Notes: generated from the letters alone by a model not told the origin. A DNA stretch of 64,000 nt from Neptunicella plasticusilytica (GCF_047922965.1 NZ_CP150481.1:4340001-4404000), one strand, 5' to 3'; shown: positions 29,221 to 38,859, counted from the first letter of the stretch. A program made the numbers and translations.

Positions 29221-30981
29221 ATGTGCAAAAAAATGAGTATGATGAACGTCGACACCACCTTATCGTCACCACAGCAATTTGAGCTAGGATTAAACGCAAA
29301 TCTGGACTGCAGGATCCTGTCCAGCCTGTCGATTTCATTTTATCAGGACGAGAATCTGAGCATTGCCTGGGCAGGGCAATTAACCTGTCAGGGTGCTCCA
29401 GTCAATGCTGATGAGTTCGCCCGACACTATCAAGAGCACCCAAACCTTGCGGAACTATACAACCAGCTAGCTGGCCGTTTCTGGCTATTGGTGGTTGATA
29501 AACAGCAAAACTGTATCCAACTGGTCAATGACCCGATGAGTATTCAGCCTTGCTACTATTCACTGCAGAATGGTTGTTTATATGTGTCAGAATCGCTGGA
29601 TATCCTGAAAATGTCAGAACAATTGTCCTGCACGCTATGTAATCAGGCTATTTACAACTATTTCTATTTCCACTGTATTCCGGCGCCGGATACCATTTAT
29701 CAGGAATGTTCCAAGCTGGAACCCGCTAATTTGCTGTCGTTTGATTCAGAAGGCCGAGTAACTACCCGTAACTGTTTTCGTCCCCATTTTGCCAAGCAAA
29801 TAGAGGATCAGAAGGCTGCACAGCATCAATGCCTGGATGTTATCGATAAAGCGGTTAAACAACAGATGAGCGGTCATTGTGGTGCCTTTTTAAGCGGAGG
29901 ACTAGATAGCTCCACCGTTGCCGGCATGCTAGCCAGGCATGATGAAAATGCCAAAACCTTTTCCATCGGTTTTGAAGTACCGGAATACGATGAAACAGCC
30001 TATGCCAAAATTACCGCTGAGCACTTTTCTACCCAACATCAGGTTCTCTATCTCAAGCCCGAAATGGCTGCCAAGGAATTTATCAAAGTAGCCCAGTATT
30101 TTGATGAGCCTTTTGGTAACTCGTCAGCAATGGCAGCGTACTTTTGTGCCACCTTTGCCAAATCCCACGGCATCGATCATCTACTGGCAGGCGATGGTGG
30201 CGATGAACTGTTCGCCGGTAACAGCCGTTACGCCAAGCAGAAAAAATTTGAAGTATTCCATCAGGCGCCATCTGCTTTGCAAGTGCTTCCCAGATTACTG
30301 TTTAGCCATAAACCCTTGCGCACCTTACCCCTGACCAAAAAAATAGGCAGCTATATAGAGCAGGCGGATGTGCCACTGCCGGATCGGCTAGAAACCTATA
30401 ATTTTATTCAGCAGTTTGGTGCTGCACAGATGTTCGATGAAAACTTTTTAAAACAGGTGGATACCGAGCATCCTATTCAGTTAAAGCGTAAACGATATGA
30501 TGAATGTGATAGCGTCGATCCGGTAGACAAGATGTTATACCTTGACTGGAAATTTACATTGGCCGATAACGATTTGGTTAAAGTCAGTAAAATGTGTGAA
30601 TTGGCTGGCGTAACTGTCGATTTCCCGTTACTGGATCGTAAACTAATCGATTTTAGTTGCACTATTCCAGCCGAAGTAAAATTACCCGGCGGTGAATTAC
30701 GTGACTTCTATAAAAAATCCTGCAAAGGCTTTTTAGCCGATGCCACACTGGAAAAAAGCAAACACGGCTTCGGTTTGCCTTTTGGGGTCTGGATGAAAGA
30801 AAACCAGCAACTGAAAGATTTAGCCATGCAATCTTTGCAATCCTTCCGGACACGTAACATCGTTAAAGACAGCCTGATTAAACAAGCCCTGGCCGCACAC
30901 GAAAGTGTCCATGCCGGTTATTATGGCGAATTGATCTGGATTATGGTGATACTGGAACTATGGTTACAGGGTAAGGAATAG
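29221..30981 (+). CDS. Asparagine synthase-like protein lacking the glutaminase cysteine
   Basis: The second AsnB-like protein of the locus. The C-terminal synthetase domain is well conserved: the pyrophosphatase loop SGGLDSS at about 225-231, then LLAGDGGDELFAGNS and SKHGFGLPFGVWMKE. The N-terminal domain keeps the general fold (LAGRFWLLVVDKQQ, VSESLDIL) but no frame contains the MCGI nucleophile start or the RGPD motif. Glutamine-derived ammonia is therefore unlikely. It may use free ammonia, accept ammonia from a partner, or adenylate a carboxylate for another amine, as beta-lactam synthetases do. The start is uncertain: ATGs at 29221, 29233, 29239 and 29242, with a TTG at 29179. It lies 2 nt before the deacetylase gene. 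Confidence 0.82.
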   Translation: MCKKMSMMNVDTTLSSPQQFELGLNANLDCRILSSLSISFYQDENLSIAWAGQLTCQGAPVNADEFARHYQEHPNLAELYNQLAGRFWLLVVDKQQNCIQLVNDPMSIQPCYYSLQNGCLYVSESLDILKMSEQLSCTLCNQAIYNYFYFHCIPAPDTIYQECSKLEPANLLSFDSEGRVTTRNCFRPHFAKQIEDQKAAQHQCLDVIDKAVKQQMSGHCGAFLSGGLDSSTVAGMLARHDENAKTFSIGFEVPEYDETAYAKITAEHFSTQHQVLYLKPEMAAKEFIKVAQYFDEPFGNSSAMAAYFCATFAKSHGIDHLLAGDGGDELFAGNSRYAKQKKFEVFHQAPSALQVLPRLLFSHKPLRTLPLTKKIGSYIEQADVPLPDRLETYNFIQQFGAAQMFDENFLKQVDTEHPIQLKRKRYDECDSVDPVDKMLYLDWKFTLADNDLVKVSKMCELAGVTVDFPLLDRKLIDFSCTIPAEVKLPGGELRDFYKKSCKGFLADATLEKSKHGFGLPFGVWMKENQQLKDLAMQSLQSFRTRNIVKDSLIKQALAAHESVHAGYYGELIWIMVILELWLQGKE

Positions 30982-30983
30982 TC

Positions 30984-31931
30984 ATGTTTCCACATTGGTT
31001 GTTAACTCAAATCGGCCGTTTCACCAGTAGAAACAAATTAAGTATTCTTATCTACCATCAGGTCTTTGCACAAAAAGATCCGATGCGCCCTTCAGAACCC
31101 GATGCCGATGAGTTTCGTTGGCAAATGCAACTGATCAGCCAATATTTTAACCCCTTACCGCTAACCGAAGCCGTTAACTTGCTCAAACAGGGTAAGTTAC
31201 CCGCGAACTCCATTTGCGTAACCTTTGATGATGGTTATTTAAATAATTTGCAAATTGCCCAACCCATATTACAAGAGTTTGCGATCCCGGCCACTGTGTA
31301 TATTGCTACCGGGTTTAGTCAGGGCTGTAATATGTGGAATGATAGACTGATTGATTTAATCGGCCATCAGCAGTTAAACAAGGTGAATTTGTCAGCATTA
31401 TCCATGCCTGAGGTTAGCGTTTCTGACTGGCAAAGCCGCCGTAAGCTGGTCAGCGAGCTAATCCCGAAAATCAAATATCAGGATTACCAAACACGTCAAC
31501 AAACCGTAGACAAGCTGTATCAGGACAATCACGTTGCGGAACAAAAGCGCAAGATGATGACGCCAGATGAAGTTATTCAGCTACATCAAAAAGGGGTGGA
31601 TATTGGTGCCCACACGGTTGATCACCCAATTCTGACAGCGCAGACTGTCGAACAGCAACGCCAGCAGATTAACGACAGTAAACAACTAATTGAGCAATGG
31701 TTAGGCCACCCAATCAGCGGTTTTGCCTACCCTAACGGTAAATCAGATACTGACTACAATAGCGATTCCGTTGAGCAAGTTAAACTGGCCAATTTCCAGT
31801 ATGCGGTGGCGACCGATTGGGGCGTTTCGACTCCAACAACCCATCACCTTGAGCTAAAACGCTTTACCCCCTGGGATCGGAATGATAAAAAATTCCATCT
31901 CCGCCTAATCAGAAACATTATTGGTATCTGA
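30984..31931 (+). CDS. Polysaccharide deacetylase family protein (NodB)
   Basis: A predicted zinc-dependent deacetylase, distinct from the DUF3473 enzyme at 7356. Motif 1 is SICVTFDDGYLNN with the Asp pair, motif 2 gives the His pair in IGAHTVDHPIL and motif 4 is GFAYPNGKSD. The N terminus ILIYHQVF is typical of the IcaB/PgaB-like group. No signal peptide is evident, so it may act on the cytoplasmic lipid-linked unit. It is tightly packed: 2 nt after the preceding gene, and its stop TGA overlaps the next ATG by one base (TGATG). Confidence 0.88.
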   Translation: MFPHWLLTQIGRFTSRNKLSILIYHQVFAQKDPMRPSEPDADEFRWQMQLISQYFNPLPLTEAVNLLKQGKLPANSICVTFDDGYLNNLQIAQPILQEFAIPATVYIATGFSQGCNMWNDRLIDLIGHQQLNKVNLSALSMPEVSVSDWQSRRKLVSELIPKIKYQDYQTRQQTVDKLYQDNHVAEQKRKMMTPDEVIQLHQKGVDIGAHTVDHPILTAQTVEQQRQQINDSKQLIEQWLGHPISGFAYPNGKSDTDYNSDSVEQVKLANFQYAVATDWGVSTPTTHHLELKRFTPWDRNDKKFHLRLIRNIIGI

Positions 31932-32992
31932 TGAACTTACATTTTTCCCCTCCAATCGCTGACGCCCGTCATTATCCTTCCCCAAGCGTGTTGGCACTGC
32001 CTAAACACACAAGCAAGGATAACGGAGAAGGACGAAAATTACCCTCGTCGGTAAAACAACAGCTCTTGGTCGATCATGGCCGGACGGCGTTGTTTCTAAT
32101 TGCTAAAACTTTGCACACTCAACAAATTTGGCTGCCGTCTTATCATTGTCCGGCACTGGTCGAACCGTTTATAGCGGCAAACAAACAAGTCAATTTCTAT
32201 CCTGTTTTAGCCGATCTGAGTCCCGATCTGAGATTTCTGCTCCAGCATATCAAACAAGGTGATGCATTAGTGGCCATCCGTTTTTTTGGATTCGATTGCC
32301 AAATTCAGGAGCTGGCAGATTTATGCAATAGCAAACAATGTTTATTAATAGAGGACTTGGCTCACGCTGCTTTTTTTGATCGTCTTATCGGGCAACTCGC
32401 CATTACCAGTCTGATCAAATTTTATCCGGTTAATTCTGGAGCAGAAATACTGATTGGCGAAAACTCGTCTAATCAACATTCACTGTTGTCGCTGCACCAA
32501 AAACTACCTGGCTTATGGACAAAAGCGGTTCGCACCTTGCTGATTAAAGTCAAAAGAAAACTCGGGATTGCCAACACAGACAAGAGGTTTCGCTATTTTG
32601 ATCCGAATTCGTTTTGCCGTCAGCTGAGTCAACAGGATCATCAGCAAGTTAGGCATAGCGACCAACAGGATATTATTCGCAAACGGTGCGATAACTATCA
32701 GTTTATGGCAAAGCAACTGATTAAGTCGGTTATGGGAAAGCCGCTTTTCCCTGTTTTGCAGGAAAATACCGTCCCATATGTCTTGCCTTTTCTATTGGAT
32801 GACCCGGTATACTTTGACCAAATCAGACAAGCAGGCATTCAGATTTATCGATGGGAAGAAATTGCCAGTAGTGACTGTGCTATCAGTCAGGAATACCGGA
32901 CAAGATTAATTCAGTTGCCGGTGCATCAGGATTTAACCCGCACAGAAATGGATTATATGATTAACGTGCTTACCTCAAAAATGGAACACTAA
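31931..32992 (+). CDS. DegT/DnrJ-like PLP-fold protein, possibly without the catalytic lysine
   Basis: A 353-aa protein resembling type I PLP enzymes of the DegT/DnrJ/EryC1 sugar aminotransferase group. Visible parts are the glycine/threonine-type DHGRTALFLIAKTL near residue 50, IWLPSYHCPALVEPFIAAN, and the PLP-ring Asp/Glu strand CLLIEDLAHAAFF. The segment expected to carry the Schiff-base Lys reads SLIKFYPVNSGAEILI. Aligned on the following glycine, the Lys position appears to be Tyr, though a Lys lies three residues earlier. It may be a binding protein or a divergent transaminase. It sits between a deacetylase and two GNAT/FemAB-like genes. Confidence 0.6.
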   Translation: MNLHFSPPIADARHYPSPSVLALPKHTSKDNGEGRKLPSSVKQQLLVDHGRTALFLIAKTLHTQQIWLPSYHCPALVEPFIAANKQVNFYPVLADLSPDLRFLLQHIKQGDALVAIRFFGFDCQIQELADLCNSKQCLLIEDLAHAAFFDRLIGQLAITSLIKFYPVNSGAEILIGENSSNQHSLLSLHQKLPGLWTKAVRTLLIKVKRKLGIANTDKRFRYFDPNSFCRQLSQQDHQQVRHSDQQDIIRKRCDNYQFMAKQLIKSVMGKPLFPVLQENTVPYVLPFLLDDPVYFDQIRQAGIQIYRWEEIASSDCAISQEYRTRLIQLPVHQDLTRTEMDYMINVLTSKMEH

Positions 32993-32993
32993 C

Positions 32994-34040
32994 GTGATGC
33001 AATGGCAAGTTTTTCCCATCCAACAGTATCCCACCGACTTGTGGCAAGACTGGCAACATCTGGCTGACCAACATCATGCTGGCAACCCAATGCTAGGAAG
33101 CATATTTGTAAAACTGTTAGTGGAATTTTTTGGAACCGAACTTTATGTTGCCCGAGGAGAACAAGATAGCAATCTAGTTGCATTAATGTTGTTGGAAAAG
33201 GGGCGCAAAGGGATTTGGCGTGGTTTTAAACCTAGTCAGGCACAAATCACACTTCTGGTGATGGATAAAGAGATATCTCCTTGTATTTATCAGCTACCCA
33301 GTGTCTTGCCTGGGCTTTGTCTTAAAATTGACATTTTCGGTCTGGATTCTAGCGAGCATAGTGTCTGGATTGATGCAGCCAAAAACAAGCAACATTACGC
33401 AACTAACGTTCAATTGAAACGGTTTAAGGAATTCACGCAATACTGGCACCCGCGCCCTAAAAACTTGCGTAAAAATATATCTCGTTATTTTAATAAGCTG
33501 GAGACAGACGAATGTTCCGTCAATTATGTAGCAATAACCAAACCGGAAGATATTAAACGTTCAGTTGATCGTTACGGAATTCTGGAAAGTGCCGGATGGA
33601 AAGGAAAAAATGGTACGGCCCTTCACCCTTCTAATTTACAGGGGCAATTTTATCGGGAATTGTTAAATCTTAGTGCAGAAGCCGGTTCTGCACTAGTGTT
33701 TGAAACCTATCTGAATGATGAACTGAGCGCATCTAGACTCTGTATATTTTGCGATAATAAATTTGTAATATTAAAAACAACTTTTGATGAAGACTTTAAA
33801 AAATATTCACTTGGTAAGTTAAATCTTTACAAGTTAATTGAATATGTTCATCAGAGCGTTACCTGCACTCATATTGATTTTTATACTAATGCCAGTAAGG
33901 AACAAATTGACTGGTCTACTGAACAACGACCCATGTACAACATCAGTATTTATCCTAATCACCTAATCGATAAGCTAATGCCAATGCTTTCAACGATGCG
34001 AAGCAAACTTAAGCAACTTGCAAGAGTACAGGCATCTTGA
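32994..34040 (+). CDS. GNAT/FemAB-like transferase, first of a pair
   Basis: A 348-aa protein of the Acetyltransf_6/CelD-like group (PF13480), with a duplicated GNAT-like fold. The signature central segment is RPKNLRKNISRYFNKLE, followed by an acyl-CoA-side region (SAGWKGKNGTA, ESAG) and a C-terminal IDFYTNASKEQIDW strand-turn matching the family's D-F-x-x-G/A-x-x-x-x-K block. It probably acylates a sugar or amino group of the EPS. GTG at 32994 and ATG at 32997 are adjacent starts. Base composition here looks more AT-rich than in the neighbouring genes. Confidence 0.7.
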   Translation: MMQWQVFPIQQYPTDLWQDWQHLADQHHAGNPMLGSIFVKLLVEFFGTELYVARGEQDSNLVALMLLEKGRKGIWRGFKPSQAQITLLVMDKEISPCIYQLPSVLPGLCLKIDIFGLDSSEHSVWIDAAKNKQHYATNVQLKRFKEFTQYWHPRPKNLRKNISRYFNKLETDECSVNYVAITKPEDIKRSVDRYGILESAGWKGKNGTALHPSNLQGQFYRELLNLSAEAGSALVFETYLNDELSASRLCIFCDNKFVILKTTFDEDFKKYSLGKLNLYKLIEYVHQSVTCTHIDFYTNASKEQIDWSTEQRPMYNISIYPNHLIDKLMPMLSTMRSKLKQLARVQAS

Positions 34041-35080
34041 GTTATCAACTATTATCCAATCCGCCTGAAAGTTTGGTAGAAGATAATGCTCCAGTGTTCA
34101 ACCGCACTGCTTGGTTCGAAATGTTTGTTAAGTATGTGCCAATGCATAATAACCAACCTGTCACATTATTATTTGATAATAATGTCTATCTGCCAATGCA
34201 ACAATCTACCGCCAAATCGCGCTTTGGTATACAGGGACATTATTTACAAAGTCTAAGTAACTATTACTCACCATTCTTTGGTTTGGGTAATGCTAAATCT
34301 GAAACATCAAAGCTTTACATTGATGTCGTGAATCAGGCTCAGGATTTTTTTGCTCAACATGATCGAATTGATATGTTGCCAATGTATGCGGAGCAAGCAA
34401 AGCATTGGCAAAAGGCCTTTGCTCAAATTGGCTTTAAAGGCTTTATTTATCAACAATCTGTGAATTGGTATCAAGATAATATCGACAGTGTTGAACATTA
34501 TTGGTCACTGCGACCCAGCCGCTTGCGTAATACACTTAAACGCAAACGCGATAAGTTGGCACGAGACAGTCGATACCGGATAGAACTGGTTGAACCTAAA
34601 TCTAAAGCTGAGCTTAAACAATATCTTATCGATTATCATCATGTTTACTTTGATAGCTGGAAACGTGTTGAACCAGTACCCGCTTTTATTGATGCAATTG
34701 CATTCTATTCGTGGCAACTCAATGAGTTGCGTTTAGGCTTGCTATATCACGGTAATAATCCTGTTGCCGCTCAAATTTGGTTTGTAAATGGTGATACCGC
34801 CTATATTTACAAGCTGGCCCATCGTAAGTCCTATACCGAGCAAAGTGTTGGCACCGTTTTAACTGCAGCAATGTTTGAACACGTTATTGAACAGGACAAA
34901 GTCACCTGTGTCGATTTTCTCACCGGTGATGATAATTATAAAAAAGACTGGATGAAAAAAAGTCGCCCACTTTACGGTATTCAGCTATGCAATACCCGAA
35001 CTCTAGCCGGGTGGGTCGACATCATACGCAACCAGATATCCGGACTCAGAAAAAAAATTAAAAAAGCATCGGCTAAATAA
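34037..35080 (+). CDS. GNAT/FemAB-like transferase, second of a pair
   Basis: A second PF13480-like protein with the same plan as its neighbour: the central basic segment RPSRLRNTLKRKRDKLAR and the C-terminal CVDFLTGDDNYKKDWMKK motif, which is a clear CelD/FemAB-type ending. The TTG start overlaps the upstream stop as TTGA. The pair are likely paralogues that diverged strongly, and together with the FemAB protein at 8200 make three such transferases in the locus. The acyl donor and acceptor are unknown. Confidence 0.72.
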   Translation: MSYQLLSNPPESLVEDNAPVFNRTAWFEMFVKYVPMHNNQPVTLLFDNNVYLPMQQSTAKSRFGIQGHYLQSLSNYYSPFFGLGNAKSETSKLYIDVVNQAQDFFAQHDRIDMLPMYAEQAKHWQKAFAQIGFKGFIYQQSVNWYQDNIDSVEHYWSLRPSRLRNTLKRKRDKLARDSRYRIELVEPKSKAELKQYLIDYHHVYFDSWKRVEPVPAFIDAIAFYSWQLNELRLGLLYHGNNPVAAQIWFVNGDTAYIYKLAHRKSYTEQSVGTVLTAAMFEHVIEQDKVTCVDFLTGDDNYKKDWMKKSRPLYGIQLCNTRTLAGWVDIIRNQISGLRKKIKKASAK

Positions 35081-35110
35081 TAAGGATGTGATTCAGATGA
35101 GGAATGAACG

Positions 35111-35911
35111 GTGATAACGGGACATTTTATCCCCTCGGGAAATTATCAAATTTTACTCACCCAGTTTGGCAAGCTAGGTAACACAGCCGTTTTATGTTTG
35201 CCGTCAGTCACCGAAGAACTTAATCTGGCACGTTCGGTAATGGCATCACAGGCCCGCTATTTTGCTGAACAGGGTTTACCTTGCGTGGTAGTGGATTACG
35301 CTGGCACCGGTGACAGCCAGGGAGAGTTTGAGCAAATGACCTCTGACGACTGGCTTAACGACATTGTTAATTGCGGCAAATGGATGGTGGAACAGGGCGT
35401 GGAACGCATTATCCTATGGGGTATTCGTTTCGGTTCATTATTAGCTATAGCCCATCAACAAAAGTTAATTGATACATTACCCGTTATCGCGCAATTACAC
35501 TGGAAACCCGTTACCAACGGCAAGCAGTTTGCCAGCCAATTTTTACGCATCAAGCAGGCGAATAGCATGATGTCAGGCAGCTCAGCAGACAAAATTAACT
35601 GGCGCGAACATATTCTGGCTGACAATACTACTGAGGTGGCAGGGTATGCGTTGACCGCAGGCATGCTGGCCTCAATGGATAACCTGTCGATAGATAAAAA
35701 TTTTCAACCAGCCGTTCCTTTTGCATGGCTGGAGCTGGCAGCAGATAACCCGACACCGGCAGTGACCCGCATTATCGATACTTGGCAGTCAAATCATTAC
35801 GCTATCAACTGCATCAATACACCGTCTTTTTGGCAGGTTCCCGAGGTATTTGATCTGCCGGAAATTTACCCTGCGAGCTTGGCGTTATTAAAAACACTAG
35901 GGGTGCTGTAA
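35111..35911 (+). CDS. XrtA-associated hydrolase 2 (alpha/beta fold)
   Basis: An alpha/beta-hydrolase-fold protein of the TIGR03101 type. The oxyanion side reads LPSVTEELNLARSV and the second strand is VVVDYAGTGDSQGEF. At the nucleophile elbow, where G-x-S-x-G is expected, the sequence is WGIRFGSL, so an Arg replaces the nucleophile. This is the form I recall for this subfamily, and it suggests a non-hydrolytic or partner role. The GTG start at 35111 follows GAGGA; the upstream ATG at 35098 is in the same frame but hits TGA after five codons. It is paired with hydrolase 1 by a one-base overlap (TAATG). Confidence 0.88.
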   Translation: MITGHFIPSGNYQILLTQFGKLGNTAVLCLPSVTEELNLARSVMASQARYFAEQGLPCVVVDYAGTGDSQGEFEQMTSDDWLNDIVNCGKWMVEQGVERIILWGIRFGSLLAIAHQQKLIDTLPVIAQLHWKPVTNGKQFASQFLRIKQANSMMSGSSADKINWREHILADNTTEVAGYALTAGMLASMDNLSIDKNFQPAVPFAWLELAADNPTPAVTRIIDTWQSNHYAINCINTPSFWQVPEVFDLPEIYPASLALLKTLGVL

Positions 35912-36753
35912 TGGAAAGCGTGATTAATTTCAAAATCCAGCAGCTGGATGCACTGGGTATTTTGCACCGCCCCCAACAAGCGGTTAAAACTGCCGTGTTG
36001 CTGGTGGTAGGCGGCCCGCAGTACCGGGTGGGCAGCCACCGCCAGTTTGTCCAATTGTCCCGTTATTTGGCCAACAACAATATTATCAGCTTCCGTATTG
36101 ACACCCGTGGCATGGGCGATGCGGCGGGCGATAAACAACCCTTTGATCAGATTGATGATGATCTCCGTGCCGCCACAGATTGCCTGCTAAAAACCTGCCC
36201 GGAAATTGACAACGTGGTTATCTGGGGATTATGTGACGCCGCTTCGGCTGCATTACTTTATGGCTATCAAGACCCCAGAGTCAGTGGTCTTGTTCTGCTT
36301 AACCCCTGGCTAAAAAACGAGCAGGCGATGGCTAAAAGTATGGTCAAACACTATTACCTGCAACGGCTTTTTTCCAGAAACTTCTGGCGCAAATTCTTGC
36401 AAGGACAAGTCAATGTTGGCGGTAGCCTGAAAGAAGCCAAAGGCATAGTTGCCAGCAGTGTACAAAAACAGACTACCGAGCTTGCCAGTTACCAGCAACG
36501 TATGCTCGACGGTGCAAAGGCCTTTAGCGGCCCCATTTGCCTGATTTTGAGTGGTAACGATTTAACCGCTAAAGAATTCAGCGAGCAAACTGCGTCAAAC
36601 AAGGAATGGAAACGCTTTGTTCAACAACAATGCCAGACCCATCACTGTGAGAAAGCCGATCACACCTTTTCCAGCCGCGAGTTTAAAAACAGGGTGGAAC
36701 AAATCACAGGGCAATTTGTTTTGTCTATTGAGGAGGGAAACGGAACGCGATAA
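35911..36753 (+). CDS. XrtA-associated hydrolase 1 (alpha/beta fold, Cys nucleophile)
   Basis: An alpha/beta-hydrolase of the TIGR03100 type. The oxyanion region is VVGGPQYRVGSHRQF, the strand before it FRIDTRGMGDAAGD, and the nucleophile elbow reads WGLCDAASAA, giving Cys in place of Ser. The acid/His end is KADHTFSSREF, supplying the catalytic His. The family may act as a thioesterase or acyl transferase; the carrier-protein and ligase genes at 45656-47614 belong to the same XrtA accessory set, which supports this. It is coupled to hydrolase 2 upstream. Confidence 0.9.
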   Translation: MESVINFKIQQLDALGILHRPQQAVKTAVLLVVGGPQYRVGSHRQFVQLSRYLANNNIISFRIDTRGMGDAAGDKQPFDQIDDDLRAATDCLLKTCPEIDNVVIWGLCDAASAALLYGYQDPRVSGLVLLNPWLKNEQAMAKSMVKHYYLQRLFSRNFWRKFLQGQVNVGGSLKEAKGIVASSVQKQTTELASYQQRMLDGAKAFSGPICLILSGNDLTAKEFSEQTASNKEWKRFVQQQCQTHHCEKADHTFSSREFKNRVEQITGQFVLSIEEGNGTR

Positions 36754-36843
36754 TAATTAAGATAATTATATTATTGAGTCTTCCGTTTCTACTTGCTGCT
36801 CTAAGCTAAAATCATATGAAGTGATTTTGCTCGGAGCCTGATT

Positions 36844-38835
36844 TTGATTGAGTATCGCAAGGAGATTGATGGGCTACGTGCGGTTGCTGTACTACCGGTA
36901 TTATTTTTCCACGCCGGTTTTAGCGGTTTCTCGGGCGGATATGTCGGCGTTGATATATTTTTTGTGATCAGCGGTTTTTTAATTACCTCCATATTGGCAA
37001 AAGACTTGGCCGACGGCCGGTTTTCCATTATCAACTTTTACGAACGCAGGGCGCGGCGCATCATTCCCGCTTTAAGCTTTATGCTGCTCTCAACTACAAT
37101 CTTTGCCTATTTATTGTTATCGCCTATTGATTTAAGAGAATATTCGCAAAGCCTTATTTCTGTTACCACTTTTGTGTCCAATATATTTTTCTATCTGGAA
37201 AGCGGATACTTTGCTGGTGCAGCCGAAGAAATGCCCTTGCTTCATACCTGGAGCCTCGCAGTAGAAGAACAGTATTATTTATTTTTCCCGCCATTGTTAT
37301 GGCTACTATGGAAACTGCCGAAAAACCTGATGCTGCTGGTTTTAATTGTGTTTAGCGGACTGTCTTTAGCACTAAGTGAGATACTAACCGCTAATCACCA
37401 GATAGAAGCTAATTTCTATCTCATTTTCAGTCGGGCCTGGGAATTGTTTGCCGGGTCTATTCTGGCCTTTATTCCAAGAGACTGGCTAACGAAACAGCGT
37501 TTTGCAGCAACTACGCTATCTTCATTGGGTTTAGTGATGGTCGGTTTTTCAATTGTGATGTTTGACAACCATACTCCTTTCCCAAGCCTTTATGCATTGG
37601 TGCCAGTTGTCGGTAGCGTACTGATTATTTATTTTACACTTCCCGATACTTTTGTTTGGCGGCTACTCACCTTGCCTTTTATGGTCGGTATCGGCTTGAT
37701 TTCCTATTCGCTGTACTTGTGGCATCAACCGATTTACGCGTTTATTCGAGTAGGTACTATTGGCAATCCCGCTTTTGCTATTTTTATCGTAGCGATCGTG
37801 GCGAGTGCGCTATTGGCATATTTGAGCTGGCGCTATATCGAAAGACCATTTAGAACCAAAGGACGATTTAACCGCAAAGAAATTTTCGGCTGGTCATTGG
37901 CAAGTATTGCAGGCTTTCTGTTAGTAGGCTTTGTTGGCCATTTTAATAATGGCTTTGGTCAACGTTTTAATACTCCTAATTATAGTGCCACGATACAACA
38001 CAGCCCCAAACGCGAGGATTGCCATACTATTGGGGCAAACTACCTAAAACCGGCTGACGCCTGCCAGTATTTTTCCGGGCCGTTAACCTGGGCCGTAATG
38101 GGTGACAGTCATGTCAGCGAGCCCGTATATGAGCTGGCAACCAGATTAAAACCCTATCACCAGAGTGTTGTTCAACTTAGTTTTAGCGGTTGTCCCCCTG
38201 CGTTACTTTTTACTCACGATGAACCTGGTTGCAATAGCTGGACGCGGGAAGCTGTGAATTACATAACCAATAACAACGACATACAAAACGTTTTGATTGG
38301 TTACAGATATACCAGTTACCTGTTTGGCTACCAACAAAAAAGTTATCCCGAATTACCGAATCAGGGGCCGGTTTCAATGCACGAATATGCCTCGGGAGAA
38401 TTAGGCTTGCAGCAAGCAAGGGAGTTATATTGGCAGAGTTTTGAGCAAATAATAGAAAAGCTTGTCACGGCAGGAAAGCAAGTTTATCTGCTTTATCCGA
38501 TCCCTGAACTACCTGCAGATATCAAAAAGATTACCTCACCAAAATCGGTGTTCAACGCTGATTTGTTGTTACCTGTCAATCAGGCCACAACGACAGAATA
38601 TTATGTTAGCAGAAACCGGTTAGCGCTAGAAAAGCTGGATGTGTTAGCAAAAAAATATCACCTGCAAAAGGTTGAACCCTTTAAGGTGTTATGCAATGAA
38701 ACAGGATGCCCTAGCATCATTAACGGTAAAGTATTGTACTTTGATGACAACCATTTAAGTTTGTGGGGCAGCAAGTTGCTTGTTGACAGCATCGAAATTG
38801 ACCATGATGCTAGTGTAAAAAATAACAAGGGATGA
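36844..38835 (+). CDS. Acyltransferase-3 / SGNH O-acyltransferase (OafA-like)
   Basis: An integral-membrane O-acetyltransferase fused to a periplasmic SGNH hydrolase-like domain. Residues 1-375 carry about ten membrane helices with the signature YRKEIDGLRAVAVLPVLFFH (catalytic His) and GGYVGVDIFFVISGFL. From about 410 the SGNH domain starts AVMGDSHVSEP and ends with DDNHLSLWG, giving Ser and Asp-His. The arrangement is that of OafA/WecH-type proteins which O-acetylate surface polysaccharides. The TTG at 36844 starts directly at the conserved motif. The preceding 90 bases show no clear promoter. Confidence 0.92.
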   Translation: MIEYRKEIDGLRAVAVLPVLFFHAGFSGFSGGYVGVDIFFVISGFLITSILAKDLADGRFSIINFYERRARRIIPALSFMLLSTTIFAYLLLSPIDLREYSQSLISVTTFVSNIFFYLESGYFAGAAEEMPLLHTWSLAVEEQYYLFFPPLLWLLWKLPKNLMLLVLIVFSGLSLALSEILTANHQIEANFYLIFSRAWELFAGSILAFIPRDWLTKQRFAATTLSSLGLVMVGFSIVMFDNHTPFPSLYALVPVVGSVLIIYFTLPDTFVWRLLTLPFMVGIGLISYSLYLWHQPIYAFIRVGTIGNPAFAIFIVAIVASALLAYLSWRYIERPFRTKGRFNRKEIFGWSLASIAGFLLVGFVGHFNNGFGQRFNTPNYSATIQHSPKREDCHTIGANYLKPADACQYFSGPLTWAVMGDSHVSEPVYELATRLKPYHQSVVQLSFSGCPPALLFTHDEPGCNSWTREAVNYITNNNDIQNVLIGYRYTSYLFGYQQKSYPELPNQGPVSMHEYASGELGLQQARELYWQSFEQIIEKLVTAGKQVYLLYPIPELPADIKKITSPKSVFNADLLLPVNQATTTEYYVSRNRLALEKLDVLAKKYHLQKVEPFKVLCNETGCPSIINGKVLYFDDNHLSLWGSKLLVDSIEIDHDASVKNNKG

Positions 38836-38859
38836 CTTGTTTCCGGGTATCATAATCAT

